DNA from: Devosia sp. FJ2-5-3
Lineage (GTDB): Bacteria > Pseudomonadota > Alphaproteobacteria > Rhizobiales > Devosiaceae
Assembly (NCBI RefSeq): GCF_029201545.1
Contig: NZ_CP104007.1
Span: forward strand, 3,568,501 to 3,632,500
Length of the DNA stretch: 64,000 nucleotides
Direction: 5' to 3'
Program-made: the position numbers and the translations under genes
Shown: piece after piece, positions 9,626-18,172 of the stretch
How the letters are laid out: every line of letters begins with the position of its first letter
How positions within the stretch are numbered: position 1 is the stretch's first letter
The notes under the pieces: model-generated
Database searches by the model: none
The model's input: the letters and a program-made list of their open reading frames with translations, nothing else
What the model was told of the DNA's origin: nothing

Positions 9626-11622
9626 GCGCGGACCTCGATCGGCTGGACGATGTCATCGTCGGGGTGAGCGGCGTAGAAATGCTCGGTTCCGGGGATTTGG
9701 CGGAAGACGCGCGTCACTCCCGCATTGCGCGCGGGATCAGACGAGCGCGGGGCAAAGCGGTCGCCCTTGGGGAATTCCCGCGGCGAAGGCACGGTGCCGC
9801 GCACCTGATGCAGCCGGCTCGCGCTGGCCTCGATGCTGAGCACAGCGCCGAGCAGGCCACGGGTATATTCGTGCACGGGCTGGGTGAGGATCTCGCGGGT
9901 CTTGCCCTGTTCGACCATCTGGCCGGCATACATGACCGAGATGCGGTGCGAAATTTCAGCCACCAGTGCCAGATCGTGCGAGACGAAGAGCATGGCGAAA
10001 CCCAGTTCCTCGCGCAGGCGATTGAGGAGGTCGACCACCTGCTTCTGGACGGTCACGTCGAGGGCCGTGGTCGGCTCGTCAGCGATGACCAGCTTGGGAT
10101 TACGCGTCAGGGCCATGGCGATGAGAACGCGCTGGCGCTGACCACCCGATAGCTCGTGCGGATAGGAGTTGAGCGTGCGAGAGGGGTCGAGGCCCACCAT
10201 GGTCAGCAGGTCCTCGGCGGAACGGGTGCCGCCGCGCGAGGTGAGCTGCGCCATTTGCGAGCGGATCAGCATGGCCGGGTTGAGCGAGGACAGCGCATCC
10301 TGGTAGATCATGGCGATGCCCTTGCCGCGCAGGGCATTACGCTCCTTCTCACTCATGGTGAGGAGGTTCTTGCCCTCGAAGAGGATCTCGCCGCGAATGC
10401 GCGCCTTGGGATCGAGCAGGCCCATAATGGCCAGCGAGGTGATGGACTTGCCGCAGCCGCTTTCGCCGACCAGGGCCACGGTCTCACCGGGGCGAACGGA
10501 GAAGGAGATATTGTCCACCACGTCGACAGTGCCGTGGCGCGGGAAGCCAATGGAGAGATTGCGCACTTCGAGGATGGGCGCGACCGTCTCGTCCATGGTG
10601 AGGCGGTCGGTGCGGGCAAGTTCGACCCGGCGCAGTTCCGCAAGACGCTGCTCGAGCGCAATTGCGGCGCTGGCTTCGTGCGCGGTGTCGACTGCCTTGG
10701 GCGCCTCGAGCTTTTCGATGGCGGCCTCGACCTCGGCCGCATTGACCTGAGCGCGGGCGCGCGGGGCGGCCATGGCGTCGGTCATGCCTTCGGCCAGGAC
10801 ATTGAGCGCCAGAACGGTGACGGTAATCAGCGCACCGGCAAACAGCGTCGACCACCAGGCGCCTGACATGACCAGTTGACGGCCGGATGCCATGACATTG
10901 CCCCAGGAGGGTTCGGGATCGGGCACGCCGGCCTGGATAAAGGAGAGCGAGGCCTCAAAGACAATGGCGTCGGCCACGAGAATGGTGGCGAACACCAGCA
11001 CCGGGGCAAGGCAATTGCGGGCCACATGCTTGAGCAGGATATGCGGGGTGGACGCGCCCATGACCCTGACGGCCGCAACATAGTCCTCGCCATATTGGCC
11101 AATGATATTGGCGCGGATGACGCGGGTGAGCTGGGGCACATAGAGAAAGGCGATGGTCAGCACCAGGACCGGCAGCGACTGGCCGAAAACGGTGACGAAC
11201 ACCACGGCAAGCGCGATGCCGGGAAAGGACATGACCATGTCCAGCACGCGCATCAGCACTTCGGAGACCCATTTGCCCGAAGTGGCCGCGATGGCGCCGA
11301 GGATGGAGGCCGCGACGAGGGCCACGCCAGTGGCGGCGAGGCCGATAATGAGCGAATAGCGGGCGCCATAGGCGAGGCGCGAGAAGATGTCGCGTCCCTG
11401 CCGGTCGGTGCCGAACCAGTTTGCAGCATCGGGCGCGGCGGGACCGCGGGTGAGGCCTGTCGCCAGCGGGTCAAACGGGGCAATCAGCGGCGCGAACACT
11501 GCCGCCAGGCACACGACGGCCAATATGCCCAGGGCGATGCGCGAGGTGAGCGACAATTGCCGCAGGCCGGAAAGGCTGAGACCCGGGATGGAGAGTTTTT
11601 TGGTGGTTTCGGTTCTGATCAC
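9622..11622 (-). CDS. Fused ABC permease and ATPase (DppC-DppD type)
   Basis: 666 residues from a GTG at 11622, one base past the stop of the preceding permease; the longer frame to 11754 would overlap that gene and has a low-complexity N-terminus, so it is rejected. Residues of about 1-300 form a DppC-like permease (NWFGTDRQGRDIFSRL, then the EAA loop near GEDYVAAVRVMGAS). A linker follows, then an ATPase with Walker A GESGCGKS, signature LSGGQRQRVLIAMAL and Walker B LVIADEPTTALD. The domain fusion is contiguous, with no frameshift. A permease-ATPase fusion is a known arrangement of sialic-acid-type Sat transporters and some rhizobial peptide importers. Confidence 0.88.
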   Translation of the reverse strand: MIRTETTKKLSIPGLSLSGLRQLSLTSRIALGILAVVCLAAVFAPLIAPFDPLATGLTRGPAAPDAANWFGTDRQGRDIFSRLAYGARYSLIIGLAATGVALVAASILGAIAATSGKWVSEVLMRVLDMVMSFPGIALAVVFVTVFGQSLPVLVLTIAFLYVPQLTRVIRANIIGQYGEDYVAAVRVMGASTPHILLKHVARNCLAPVLVFATILVADAIVFEASLSFIQAGVPDPEPSWGNVMASGRQLVMSGAWWSTLFAGALITVTVLALNVLAEGMTDAMAAPRARAQVNAAEVEAAIEKLEAPKAVDTAHEASAAIALEQRLAELRRVELARTDRLTMDETVAPILEVRNLSIGFPRHGTVDVVDNISFSVRPGETVALVGESGCGKSITSLAIMGLLDPKARIRGEILFEGKNLLTMSEKERNALRGKGIAMIYQDALSSLNPAMLIRSQMAQLTSRGGTRSAEDLLTMVGLDPSRTLNSYPHELSGGQRQRVLIAMALTRNPKLVIADEPTTALDVTVQKQVVDLLNRLREELGFAMLFVSHDLALVAEISHRISVMYAGQMVEQGKTREILTQPVHEYTRGLLGAVLSIEASASRLHQVRGTVPSPREFPKGDRFAPRSSDPARNAGVTRVFRQIPGTEHFYAAHPDDDIVQPIEVRA

Positions 11623-11623
11623 G

Positions 11624-12589
11624 TCAAATATCCCGGATGCGCGGATTGACCAGCACGTAGAGCAGATCGACGATGGCGTTGATGACGATGAAGGCGACCG
11701 CCACCGTGAGGGTGACGCCCTGGACGAGATTGGGCTCGTTATTGGTGACGCCATTCATGATCAGCATCCCCATCCCGTTGATGTTGAAGATGATCTCGAT
11801 GATCACCGCGCCGCCCATGAGGTAGCCGATGCGCAGGCCGAGGACGGTGATGGGGGTGATGAGCGCATTGCGCAGCACGTTGCGACCGACCACGACATGG
11901 CGCGGAATGCCGGCGCCGAGGGCGGTGCGCACGTAATCCCGATCCAGTTCTTCAACCACGGCAGTGCGAACCACGCGGGAGAGCTGGCCGATAACGGGCA
12001 CGGCCAAGGCCACGGCCGGTAGCACCATGCGCAGGAACCAGCCGCCGAAATTGTCGAACATGCCCGGCAAGCGGCCCGAGGTCGGCAGCAGGGAGAAAAT
12101 GCCGACCTTGTGCCCGAGCAGCTGGATCAGCAACACAGCGAGCCAGAAGGATGGTGTCGACAGGGAGGCAATAGAGAAGATGCGGATGACCTGATCCGGC
12201 CATCGGTCACGATAGATCGCTGCGAAGACGCCGAGCAACAGCGAAAAGGTCACCGCTATGACAAGGCCGAGGAAGGTCAGCTGCAGGGTGATCGGGAAGG
12301 CGCGAGCGACTTCGTCGATAACCGGCAGCTGGCGGGCGGAATACGTGCCCATATCGAGCTGGACCAGGCCGCCGACGAAGGAAACATAGCGGGTCAGCAA
12401 CGGCTCATTGAGGCCGTGCACTTCGCGATATTGCTCTCGCGCTTCCAGTGAGGCGCCCTCGCCCAGCGCGGTGATCGCGGGATCAACGCTGGAAAAGGAC
12501 ATGACGAAAAAGACGAGAAAAGTGATCCCGAGGATCATGATCGGCAATTGCACCAGACGGCGCCCGATCAGGTTGAGCACGTTTAGCAT
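11624..12589 (-). CDS. Oligopeptide-type ABC permease (DppB/SatB-like)
   Basis: 321 residues, six predicted membrane segments starting with RRLVQLPIMILGITFLVFFV. It has the DppB-type EAA loop (RDYVRTALGAGIPRHVVVGR) before the last helices and the C-terminal VNPRIRDI typical of this family. It pairs with the permease half of the next gene to form the channel. It ends one base before the start of the fused gene, so translation is coupled. It follows the binding-protein gene across a gap holding a strong hairpin. Confidence 0.92.
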   Translation of the reverse strand: MLNVLNLIGRRLVQLPIMILGITFLVFFVMSFSSVDPAITALGEGASLEAREQYREVHGLNEPLLTRYVSFVGGLVQLDMGTYSARQLPVIDEVARAFPITLQLTFLGLVIAVTFSLLLGVFAAIYRDRWPDQVIRIFSIASLSTPSFWLAVLLIQLLGHKVGIFSLLPTSGRLPGMFDNFGGWFLRMVLPAVALAVPVIGQLSRVVRTAVVEELDRDYVRTALGAGIPRHVVVGRNVLRNALITPITVLGLRIGYLMGGAVIIEIIFNINGMGMLIMNGVTNNEPNLVQGVTLTVAVAFIVINAIVDLLYVLVNPRIRDI

Positions 12590-12633
12590 GGCCGTCTGGC
12601 TCGCTTGTTTGAACGGTGTTGCAGGTTGACTGC

Positions 12634-12661
12634 CAGGTTCCGGGCCTGGGCCCGGAACCTG
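12634..12661 (-). terminator. Stem-loop between binding-protein and permease genes
   Basis: Perfect 12-bp stem (CAGGTTCCGGGC / GCCCGGAACCTG) with a 4-nt loop and no following T-run. Such hairpins after a binding-protein gene usually stabilise the upstream mRNA or partly terminate it, giving excess binding protein over membrane components. Confidence 0.65.
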
Positions 12662-12679
12662 CGGATTAGTCGGCGGCGC

Positions 12680-14254
12680 TTACTTCTTGACGCCGACGTC
12701 GAGGAAGGAGAGGCCGGTCGTGGGAACCGGGGCAAAGCCTTCCAGCTCGTCGGGGTTCCAGGCGGTCGGCAGCTGGCGGTGCAGGAGCGGATAGAGCGGA
12801 ACCTCGACCGAGATCAGGTCCATGGCTTCGTTCCACTTGGCCTGCTGCTCATCACCCGAAAGGCGCAGCGCGTCGTTGAGGATTTCGGTCAGCTTGGCAT
12901 AGCCTTCGCTGCCCGCCCAACGGTAGCGCGTGGTGGGCCAGATATTGTCGCCATACCACCACTGCATCAGGATGTCGGGGTCGTTGCCGAACACGGACGG
13001 ATCGCCGGGGGCAATCATGACCTGCATCTCGTTGGCATCGACCTTCACATATTGCCCACCGGACTGGCCGATATCGAGCGTGGTGTTGAAGCCGACGGCA
13101 TCGAGGGATTCCTTGATGATCGGCGCCACGTCCTTGACCCAGCCGTGGTCGGTGCTCATCAGCGTGATGTCGAGCGATGGCACGCCGGCTTCAGCGAGCA
13201 GTTCGCGCGCCTTTTCGGGGTTGTTGCCATAGACATTGGTCGCCCGATGGTAGTTCGGGTGCGTCTCGGGCAGGAAGGAGCTGGCGGCGGTGGCATTATC
13301 GAGCATGCCGGTGCCGATCACCTTGTCCATGTCGATGGCATACATGAATGCCTGGCGCACGCGCACGTCGTTGAACGGCGCGGTCTCGGTGTTGAACATG
13401 GCAAAGAGCAGGCCGAAGGACTGAGCCTTCTCAAGCTCGGCCATAGCCGCAACCGCGTCCACGTCCACATAGGGAACGTCTTCGATAGCCATTACGGTGC
13501 CCGAGGAGAGCGCGTTCACACGGGCGGTCGGATCGGCGATCAGGTTCCAGACCATTTCCTTGGCGAGAGCCGGACGATTGCCGGTGTAGTCCTCGTTGCG
13601 CTCGAAGACGATCTCGGCTTCGGGAACGGCGGAAACGAGCTTGTAGGGGCCGGTGCCGGTCGGCAGCTTGCCGAAGGCTTCCGGATCGGCTTCGACGAGG
13701 GCCTTGGGCACGATCTTGATCGAACCGATGCGCTCGTTGAACAGCGAGAACGGGAATTTATTGGTGAACTTGACGGTCGTCTCGTCGACAGCTTCGACCT
13801 TGTCGATGAACGACACGAAGGAGCGGAACAGCGAGTTGGATGCCGGGTCAAGAACGCGCTCGACAGAGAACACCACGTCTTCGGCGGTTACCGGGGTGCC
13901 ATCATGGAACACCGCGCCGTCGCGCAGCTTGATGACATATTCGATGCCATCGGCACTGGTCGGCATTTCAGCGGCCAGGGCGGCGTAGGGCTGGCGCGTG
14001 ACCGGATCCAGATCGACCAGGCCTTCCATCGTGTGCCAGTTGACCGAAACGGTCACCGCACCAGAGGCGCTAAGCGGGTCGAAAGTGCCGGACAGGCCAT
14101 AGGCGATGCCGGCCTGAATGGTGGCATCGAGATCGATATTGTCGGTGGCAGGCTGGGCCTGCGCAGCACTCATCCCCAACAGGGACAAGGAGGCAAAAGC
14201 CCCCGCAGCCATGAAGAGTGCGCGGCGGGATACGCCGAAATTGACAATACGCAT
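12680..14254 (-). CDS. ABC substrate-binding protein, family 5 (SatA/DppA-like)
   Basis: 524 residues. The start is set by GGAGG at 14261-14265, six bases before the ATG at 14254, rather than the ATG at 14272. The signal sequence has a twin-arginine look (SRRALFMAAGAFASL) and ends near AAQAQP. The body is a family-5 solute-binding protein (VKLRDGAVFHDGTPVTAEDVVFS motif, shortened here as KLRDGAVFHDGTPVTAEDV). First gene of the operon. By context it binds sialic acid or a sialoside, but the family mostly binds peptides, so ligand identity is inferred from nanA, nanE and nanK downstream. Confidence 0.88.
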   Translation of the reverse strand: MRIVNFGVSRRALFMAAGAFASLSLLGMSAAQAQPATDNIDLDATIQAGIAYGLSGTFDPLSASGAVTVSVNWHTMEGLVDLDPVTRQPYAALAAEMPTSADGIEYVIKLRDGAVFHDGTPVTAEDVVFSVERVLDPASNSLFRSFVSFIDKVEAVDETTVKFTNKFPFSLFNERIGSIKIVPKALVEADPEAFGKLPTGTGPYKLVSAVPEAEIVFERNEDYTGNRPALAKEMVWNLIADPTARVNALSSGTVMAIEDVPYVDVDAVAAMAELEKAQSFGLLFAMFNTETAPFNDVRVRQAFMYAIDMDKVIGTGMLDNATAASSFLPETHPNYHRATNVYGNNPEKARELLAEAGVPSLDITLMSTDHGWVKDVAPIIKESLDAVGFNTTLDIGQSGGQYVKVDANEMQVMIAPGDPSVFGNDPDILMQWWYGDNIWPTTRYRWAGSEGYAKLTEILNDALRLSGDEQQAKWNEAMDLISVEVPLYPLLHRQLPTAWNPDELEGFAPVPTTGLSFLDVGVKK

Positions 14255-14273
14255 GAAATTCCTCCGTGACATC

Positions 14274-14288
14274 AGACGTCAGACGTCT
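14274..14288. promoter_or_regulatory. 15-bp perfect palindrome, candidate operator of the FadR-type regulator
   Basis: AGACGTC-A-GACGTCT is a perfect inverted repeat 20 nt upstream of the binding-protein start and about 93 nt from the divergent regulator start. Size and central single base fit GntR/FCD operators. Overlap with the leader of the transport operon suggests repression relieved by a sugar ligand. Confidence 0.5.
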
Positions 14289-14380
14289 ATTATCTTCTCA
14301 CGTGCCGTTACGCAAGTCTTGTCTCGCGGCCACAAGCATGATCGTTGGATGCGGGCAAACTACGGGGGAATTGCAGGACA

Positions 14381-15133
14381 ATGAGTGGACCGACTGACAG
14401 CCCAACTGGCCAGTCCCGCATGTTGCGCAGCACGACTGCTGAAGACATCAAACGCCTGATCCTGCGGTCGGGCCTCAGGCCGGGCGACGCCATCCCGACC
14501 GAGATCGAGCTGTGCCAGGAACTGGGCGTGTCGCGCTCTTCCGTGCGCGAGGCGATCCGGACGCTGGCCACACTCGACATCGTCGAAGTCCGCCACGGCC
14601 TCGGCACGATCGTGGGCAATATGAGCCTGGCGCCGCTTGTCGAAACGCTGGTTTTCCGCGGCGTACTGTCACCCGGTGACGAACTCGAAGCGCTGCGGGA
14701 AGTGGTGGATTTGCGCTGCGCCTTTGACCTGGCACTCGCAGACCGGGTGGTGGACGCCCATCAGGGCCGGATCAATCCGACAATGCAGGCGCTCGTCGAC
14801 AAGATGATGGACAATGCCGAGCGCGGAGAGCCCTTCCTCGCCGAAGACCGGCAGTTCCACTCCGAATTGCTGGCGCCCGTCGGCAATCAACTGGCGGGCC
14901 AGCTCGTCGCGGCGTTTTGGGACATTCACTCGGCCGTGCTGCCGAAACTCGATCTGGCCCTGCCGGCCGATATCCAGATCACCGCGAAGGCGCATGGGGA
15001 CTTGCTCGCAGCCGCCCAATCTGGCGACCGCGAAGGATATCGCCGGGCCGTGGTTGACCACTACGCCCCGTTGATGCGCATGCTGGACACCAAGAAAAAG
15101 GCCAGCGCCGAGAAACGCGCCAGCGTCGGCTAG
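14381..15133 (+). CDS. GntR/FadR-family transcriptional regulator (FCD domain), probable nan operon regulator
   Basis: 250 residues from the ATG at 14381 (AGGA and GGGGGA lie just upstream; a TTG at 14345 would extend it by 12 residues). The N-terminal winged helix has the GntR pattern: GLRPGDAIPTEIELCQELGVS then SSVREAIRTL and VRHGLGTIV. The C-terminal FCD domain includes the metal/ligand-type residues of EDRQFHSEL and a final HG/H region around AKAHGDLLAA and VDHYAPL. Divergent from the sialic acid operon, it most likely binds the palindrome between them, as NanR does in function (not necessarily in sequence). Confidence 0.85.
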   Translation: MSGPTDSPTGQSRMLRSTTAEDIKRLILRSGLRPGDAIPTEIELCQELGVSRSSVREAIRTLATLDIVEVRHGLGTIVGNMSLAPLVETLVFRGVLSPGDELEALREVVDLRCAFDLALADRVVDAHQGRINPTMQALVDKMMDNAERGEPFLAEDRQFHSELLAPVGNQLAGQLVAAFWDIHSAVLPKLDLALPADIQITAKAHGDLLAAAQSGDREGYRRAVVDHYAPLMRMLDTKKKASAEKRASVG

Positions 15134-15671
15134 GCCTGCCCGTCCCGAGAAAGATCTGCAACCGCCGGAACCCGGCGCTCCACACCGATTTTCGGTGCGC
15201 TTCGCGCTGGCGGTTCGAACGCCTCTGTCAGATCAGGGGAACGAATTTCCGGTATCGGGCACCAGCCGCGTCGCCCTGCCGGCCTCATCGAGACCCGCCG
15301 CCCGCGAGGTCGCACTTCAGTGCCGAATGGAATCACTGCGCGACGGTATGCCGCTTCTCAAAGCGGCGATCTGTGCAGGATTGTCGCACCATAGACTGCG
15401 ACATTTTGCACTCGACTTTAGTCGAATGTATCGCATCATACATTCTACGTGCGGACCGAGTTTGGAGCCTCTCCCAAGCACACCTAAGCTGGTCATATCA
15501 GGGCTTTTTTTAGGCAATCGTGGTTCGATTATGGCACGCGCATTTCCACCCGCGGAAGCACCTCCCGGAGCTAAACCATTGATGCGCAACTTGACATTCC
15601 GTGACGAATTGGCACACGGTGCGACATTGCACCTCACTTTTTTGTTTTAGCGTTGTTTTTCGGAGGAAGTT
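15134..15671. other. 538-bp regulatory region upstream of the quinoprotein locus
   Basis: No convincing gene; a 151-codon frame (15195-15650) lacks a ribosome-binding site and family resemblance. The region is locally AT-richer. It contains two adjacent palindromes (15412-15445), a direct repeat TGCGACATT at 15397 and 15620, and a TTGACA -35-like element at about 15589. It ends with GGAGGA at 15663-15668 before the TTG start of the cytochrome. It probably carries the main promoter and operators of the locus. Confidence 0.6.
15412..15445. promoter_or_regulatory. Two overlapping perfect palindromes, candidate operators
   Basis: TCGACT-TT-AGTCGA (15412-15425) runs into GAATGTAT-CGCATC-ATACATTC (15424-15445). 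The second is a 22-bp inverted repeat with 8-bp arms. They lie about 230 nt before the cytochrome gene and are not part of any gene. They look like binding sites for a dimeric regulator; none is encoded directly adjacent apart from the FadR-type gene. Confidence 0.5.
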
Positions 15672-16067
15672 TTGAAGCGTGCACTCGCAACTGCGGCCGT
15701 AGTGGCCAGCCTCGCTCTTGCCGGCATGTCCGTCGCTCCAACCATGGCCTTCCAGGCCGCGGAACCGGCCGACGCTGCCGCAGCTGAAATCGACCCGGCC
15801 GTAATGGAACTGGGTGGCACCGTGTACGCCGACAATTGTGCGGCTTGCCACGGTGTGGATGGCATGGCTGAACGCAAGTTCGCTGGCAGCCAGAACATCA
15901 AGCACATCGTGCTGATCGGCTCGCAGGTTTACCACGGCGGTGAATTCATGCCGAAGTTCGACTTCCTTACGGATGAAGAAGCGGCAGCAGTCGCCACCTA
16001 TATCCGTAATTCCTGGGGCAATACCCTGGGTCCGGTCACTCCCGAAGAAATCGGCATTTTCCGCTAG
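15672..16067 (+). CDS. Small periplasmic c-type cytochrome, probable electron acceptor of the quinoprotein dehydrogenases
   Basis: 131 residues, TTG start with GGAGGA 6 bases upstream. Signal peptide MKRALATAAVVASLALAG ending near TMAFQA. One haem motif, CAACH at residues 56-60, and a probable distal Met93 in GGEFMPKFDF. This is a class I cytochrome c of the cytochrome cL/XoxG functional type, which takes electrons from PQQ enzymes in the periplasm. First gene of the locus, separated from the dehydrogenases by a hairpin. The assignment as partner rests on position. Confidence 0.88.
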   Translation: MKRALATAAVVASLALAGMSVAPTMAFQAAEPADAAAAEIDPAVMELGGTVYADNCAACHGVDGMAERKFAGSQNIKHIVLIGSQVYHGGEFMPKFDFLTDEEAAAVATYIRNSWGNTLGPVTPEEIGIFR

Positions 16068-16088
16068 GATTTCCTAGCCGCAACTGGA

Positions 16089-16108
16089 CCGCCCGGCATG
16101 CCGGGCGG
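16089..16108 (+). terminator. GC-rich hairpin after the cytochrome gene
   Basis: Self-complementary CCGCCCGGCATGCCGGGCGG followed by CCCTTCTCTT. No long T-run, so a partial terminator or mRNA-stabilising element between cytochrome and dehydrogenase genes. Confidence 0.55.
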
Positions 16109-16276
16109 GCCCTTCTCTTCCGCATCGAGCATTTTCACAGCTCTCTGTTCGAGACGCTGACTGATGGCCTGCGCGCTCTATTTCGTGCACGCCTTCAGGC
16201 TGTTGGGGGGCGTGCGTCTTGAGGGGCGCTCCAGTCAAAGTAATTTCATAACTAAAAATCTTCACGGAGGTAACAA

Positions 16277-18046
16277 ATGAAGATGAATGCGCTATCAGCG
16301 CTGCTGCTGGGGACGGCTCTCGCCCTGACTTCGCTGCCAGTCGCCGCACAGTCGGACCTGCTGGAGAACATGTCTCCCGTGACCGACGAAATGATCCAGA
16401 ACCCAGATCCCGGTTCCTGGCTCAGCTGGCGTCGTACGCTGGACAACCAGGGCTTCAGCCCGCTTGACCAGATCAACAAGGACAATGTGAGCGACCTGCA
16501 GGTCGTCTGGTCCCGTGGCATGACCGAAGGCTTCCAGGAAGCCGCTCCGCTCGTCCATGACGGCGTGATGTTCCTGCCCCACCCGCGCGATATCATCCAG
16601 GCCCTCGACGCCACCACCGGCGACCTGCTCTGGGAATACAAGCGCGAAGTCCCGGCCAACGCGCCGATGATCATCACCACGCGCAACATCGCGATCTGGG
16701 GCGACCTGCTCGTCTTCAGCTCCAAGGACAACTATCTCGTTGCCCTCAATGCCAAGACCGGCCAGCTGGCCTGGGAAACGCAGCTGCGTGACGAAAACGC
16801 CTGGGCATGGTCCACGCCTGGCCCGATCATCGTCAACGGCAAGGCAATTTCGGGTCGCTCCTGCGCCCAGCAGCCGAGCGGCGACACCCCCGTCGGTGGC
16901 CCCGAGACCTGCTACCTCACCGCTCACGACATGAAGACCGGTGAAGAGCTGTGGCGCTTCCACACCCTGCCCCATGGCGACATGGCCGGCAGCGAAAGCT
17001 GGAACGGCGTCGACGACAGCCTGCGTCACCACGTCGGCAGCTGGATTTCGCCCTCGTACGATCCGGAACTGAACCTGGTCTACTTCGGCACGTCCGTGAC
17101 CTCGCCCTACTCGAAGTTCTACTTCGCCAACTTCGACAGCGTCGAAGAGCTGGAAGAGCAGGAATTCCTGTACCAGACCTCGACCCTGGCCCTCGACGCC
17201 GACACCGGCGAGCTCAAGTGGTACCAGCAGCACATCCGCGACCATTGGGACCTCGACCATCCGTTCGAGCGTATTCTCGTGGACACCGCGATTGCGCCGA
17301 ACGCTGACGAAGTGCGTTGGATCAATCCGGCCGTCACTCCTGGCGAAGAGCGTCGCGTCGTGACCGGTATCCCCGGCAAGACCGGCATCTTCTACTCGAT
17401 GGACGCTGCAACCGGCGAGTTCCTGTGGGCTCGTGAGACGACCTATCAGAACGTCATCTCCGATATCGACACGACCACTGGCCGCGCCACGCACCCGCTC
17501 GACATGATCCCGACCGAAATCGGTCAGTCGCTGCTGGTCTGCCCGTCTGACGCCGGTGGCAAGCGCTGGTTCACCAGTGCCTACAGCCCGCTGACCAATG
17601 CGATCTACTCGCCGCTGGCGAACTTCTGCATGCAGTCGGTGACCCTGCCGAACGACATCCGTCTGTCGCCGGACGTCCTCGCACCGGGCACCAGCGTTGT
17701 TGGCCGCCTGAACGCCATCAGCGTCGAGACCGGCGAGGAACTCTGGAGCCTCGACCAGGAAGACTTCACCACGTCGCTGCTCGCGACCCAGGGTGGCCTG
17801 CTGTTCGGTGGCGACACCAACCGTCGCTTCCGTGCCTATGACCAGACCAATGGCGAAGTACTGTTCGAAACGATCGTTCCGTCCGCCGTTGGTGGCGTTC
17901 CGATCACCTATGAAGTCGGCGATCGTCAGTACGTGGCTGTGCCTGTCGGCTCTTGGCTCGATATGACGCCCTATGTCGACAACACTCCGCGTGACATCCC
18001 GATGGGCGGCAACGCCATCGTCGTCTACGCCCTGCCACAGAAGTAA
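16277..18046 (+). CDS. PQQ-dependent alcohol dehydrogenase-like quinoprotein, copy 1
   Basis: 589 residues. Start fixed by GGAGGT at 16266-16271, five bases before ATG. Signal peptide ends near PVAAQ. The eight-bladed propeller shows repeated tryptophan-docking motifs (ALDATTGDLLWEYKRE, ALNAKTGQLAWETQL, DMKTGEELWRF, SVETGEELWSLDQ). The probable catalytic Asp325 is in HWDLDHPFER; Asp327 at +2 is the position that marks lanthanide enzymes (XoxF, PedH). The vicinal Cys pair of methanol dehydrogenases is absent; Cys196 and Cys212 flank the corresponding loop (GGPETC). The metal-ligand Asn of the GNP motif appears replaced (GTSVTSPYSKF). Oxidises an alcohol in the periplasm; substrate unknown. Devosia strains are known for quinoproteins oxidising the mycotoxin deoxynivalenol, one candidate substrate class. 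Confidence 0.9.
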   Translation: MKMNALSALLLGTALALTSLPVAAQSDLLENMSPVTDEMIQNPDPGSWLSWRRTLDNQGFSPLDQINKDNVSDLQVVWSRGMTEGFQEAAPLVHDGVMFLPHPRDIIQALDATTGDLLWEYKREVPANAPMIITTRNIAIWGDLLVFSSKDNYLVALNAKTGQLAWETQLRDENAWAWSTPGPIIVNGKAISGRSCAQQPSGDTPVGGPETCYLTAHDMKTGEELWRFHTLPHGDMAGSESWNGVDDSLRHHVGSWISPSYDPELNLVYFGTSVTSPYSKFYFANFDSVEELEEQEFLYQTSTLALDADTGELKWYQQHIRDHWDLDHPFERILVDTAIAPNADEVRWINPAVTPGEERRVVTGIPGKTGIFYSMDAATGEFLWARETTYQNVISDIDTTTGRATHPLDMIPTEIGQSLLVCPSDAGGKRWFTSAYSPLTNAIYSPLANFCMQSVTLPNDIRLSPDVLAPGTSVVGRLNAISVETGEELWSLDQEDFTTSLLATQGGLLFGGDTNRRFRAYDQTNGEVLFETIVPSAVGGVPITYEVGDRQYVAVPVGSWLDMTPYVDNTPRDIPMGGNAIVVYALPQK

Positions 18047-18066
18047 TCGGCCGGTTTGAAAGTGAG

Positions 18067-18096
18067 GGATGCGACCCAAGGGCCGCATCCTTTTTT
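18067..18096 (+). terminator. Intrinsic terminator between the two dehydrogenase genes
   Basis: GGATGCG / CGCATCC stem around ACCCAAGGGC, followed by six T. A classical intrinsic terminator or attenuator, implying the second copy is either partly attenuated or has its own promoter in the 76 nt that follow. Confidence 0.75.
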
Positions 18097-18172
18097 GGGT
18101 TGGTGCCGGAAGCGTTGGGACAATCGCGCCCGTACCACGACTACCGAATTTCACATCTTCGAGGAGGTAATG

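Noticed and set aside
11623..11754. N-terminal 44-residue extension of the fused permease-ATPase
   Set aside because: It would overlap the preceding permease and is low-complexity Ser/Pro; the GTG at 11622 directly follows the permease stop.
15195..15650. 151-codon ORF in the region before the cytochrome
   Set aside because: No ribosome-binding site, no recognisable domain and it spans the palindromes; treated as regulatory DNA.
16295..18154. 619-codon minus-strand ORF opposite dehydrogenase copy 1
   Set aside because: Antisense shadow caused by strong codon bias; a similar shadow appears opposite copy 2.
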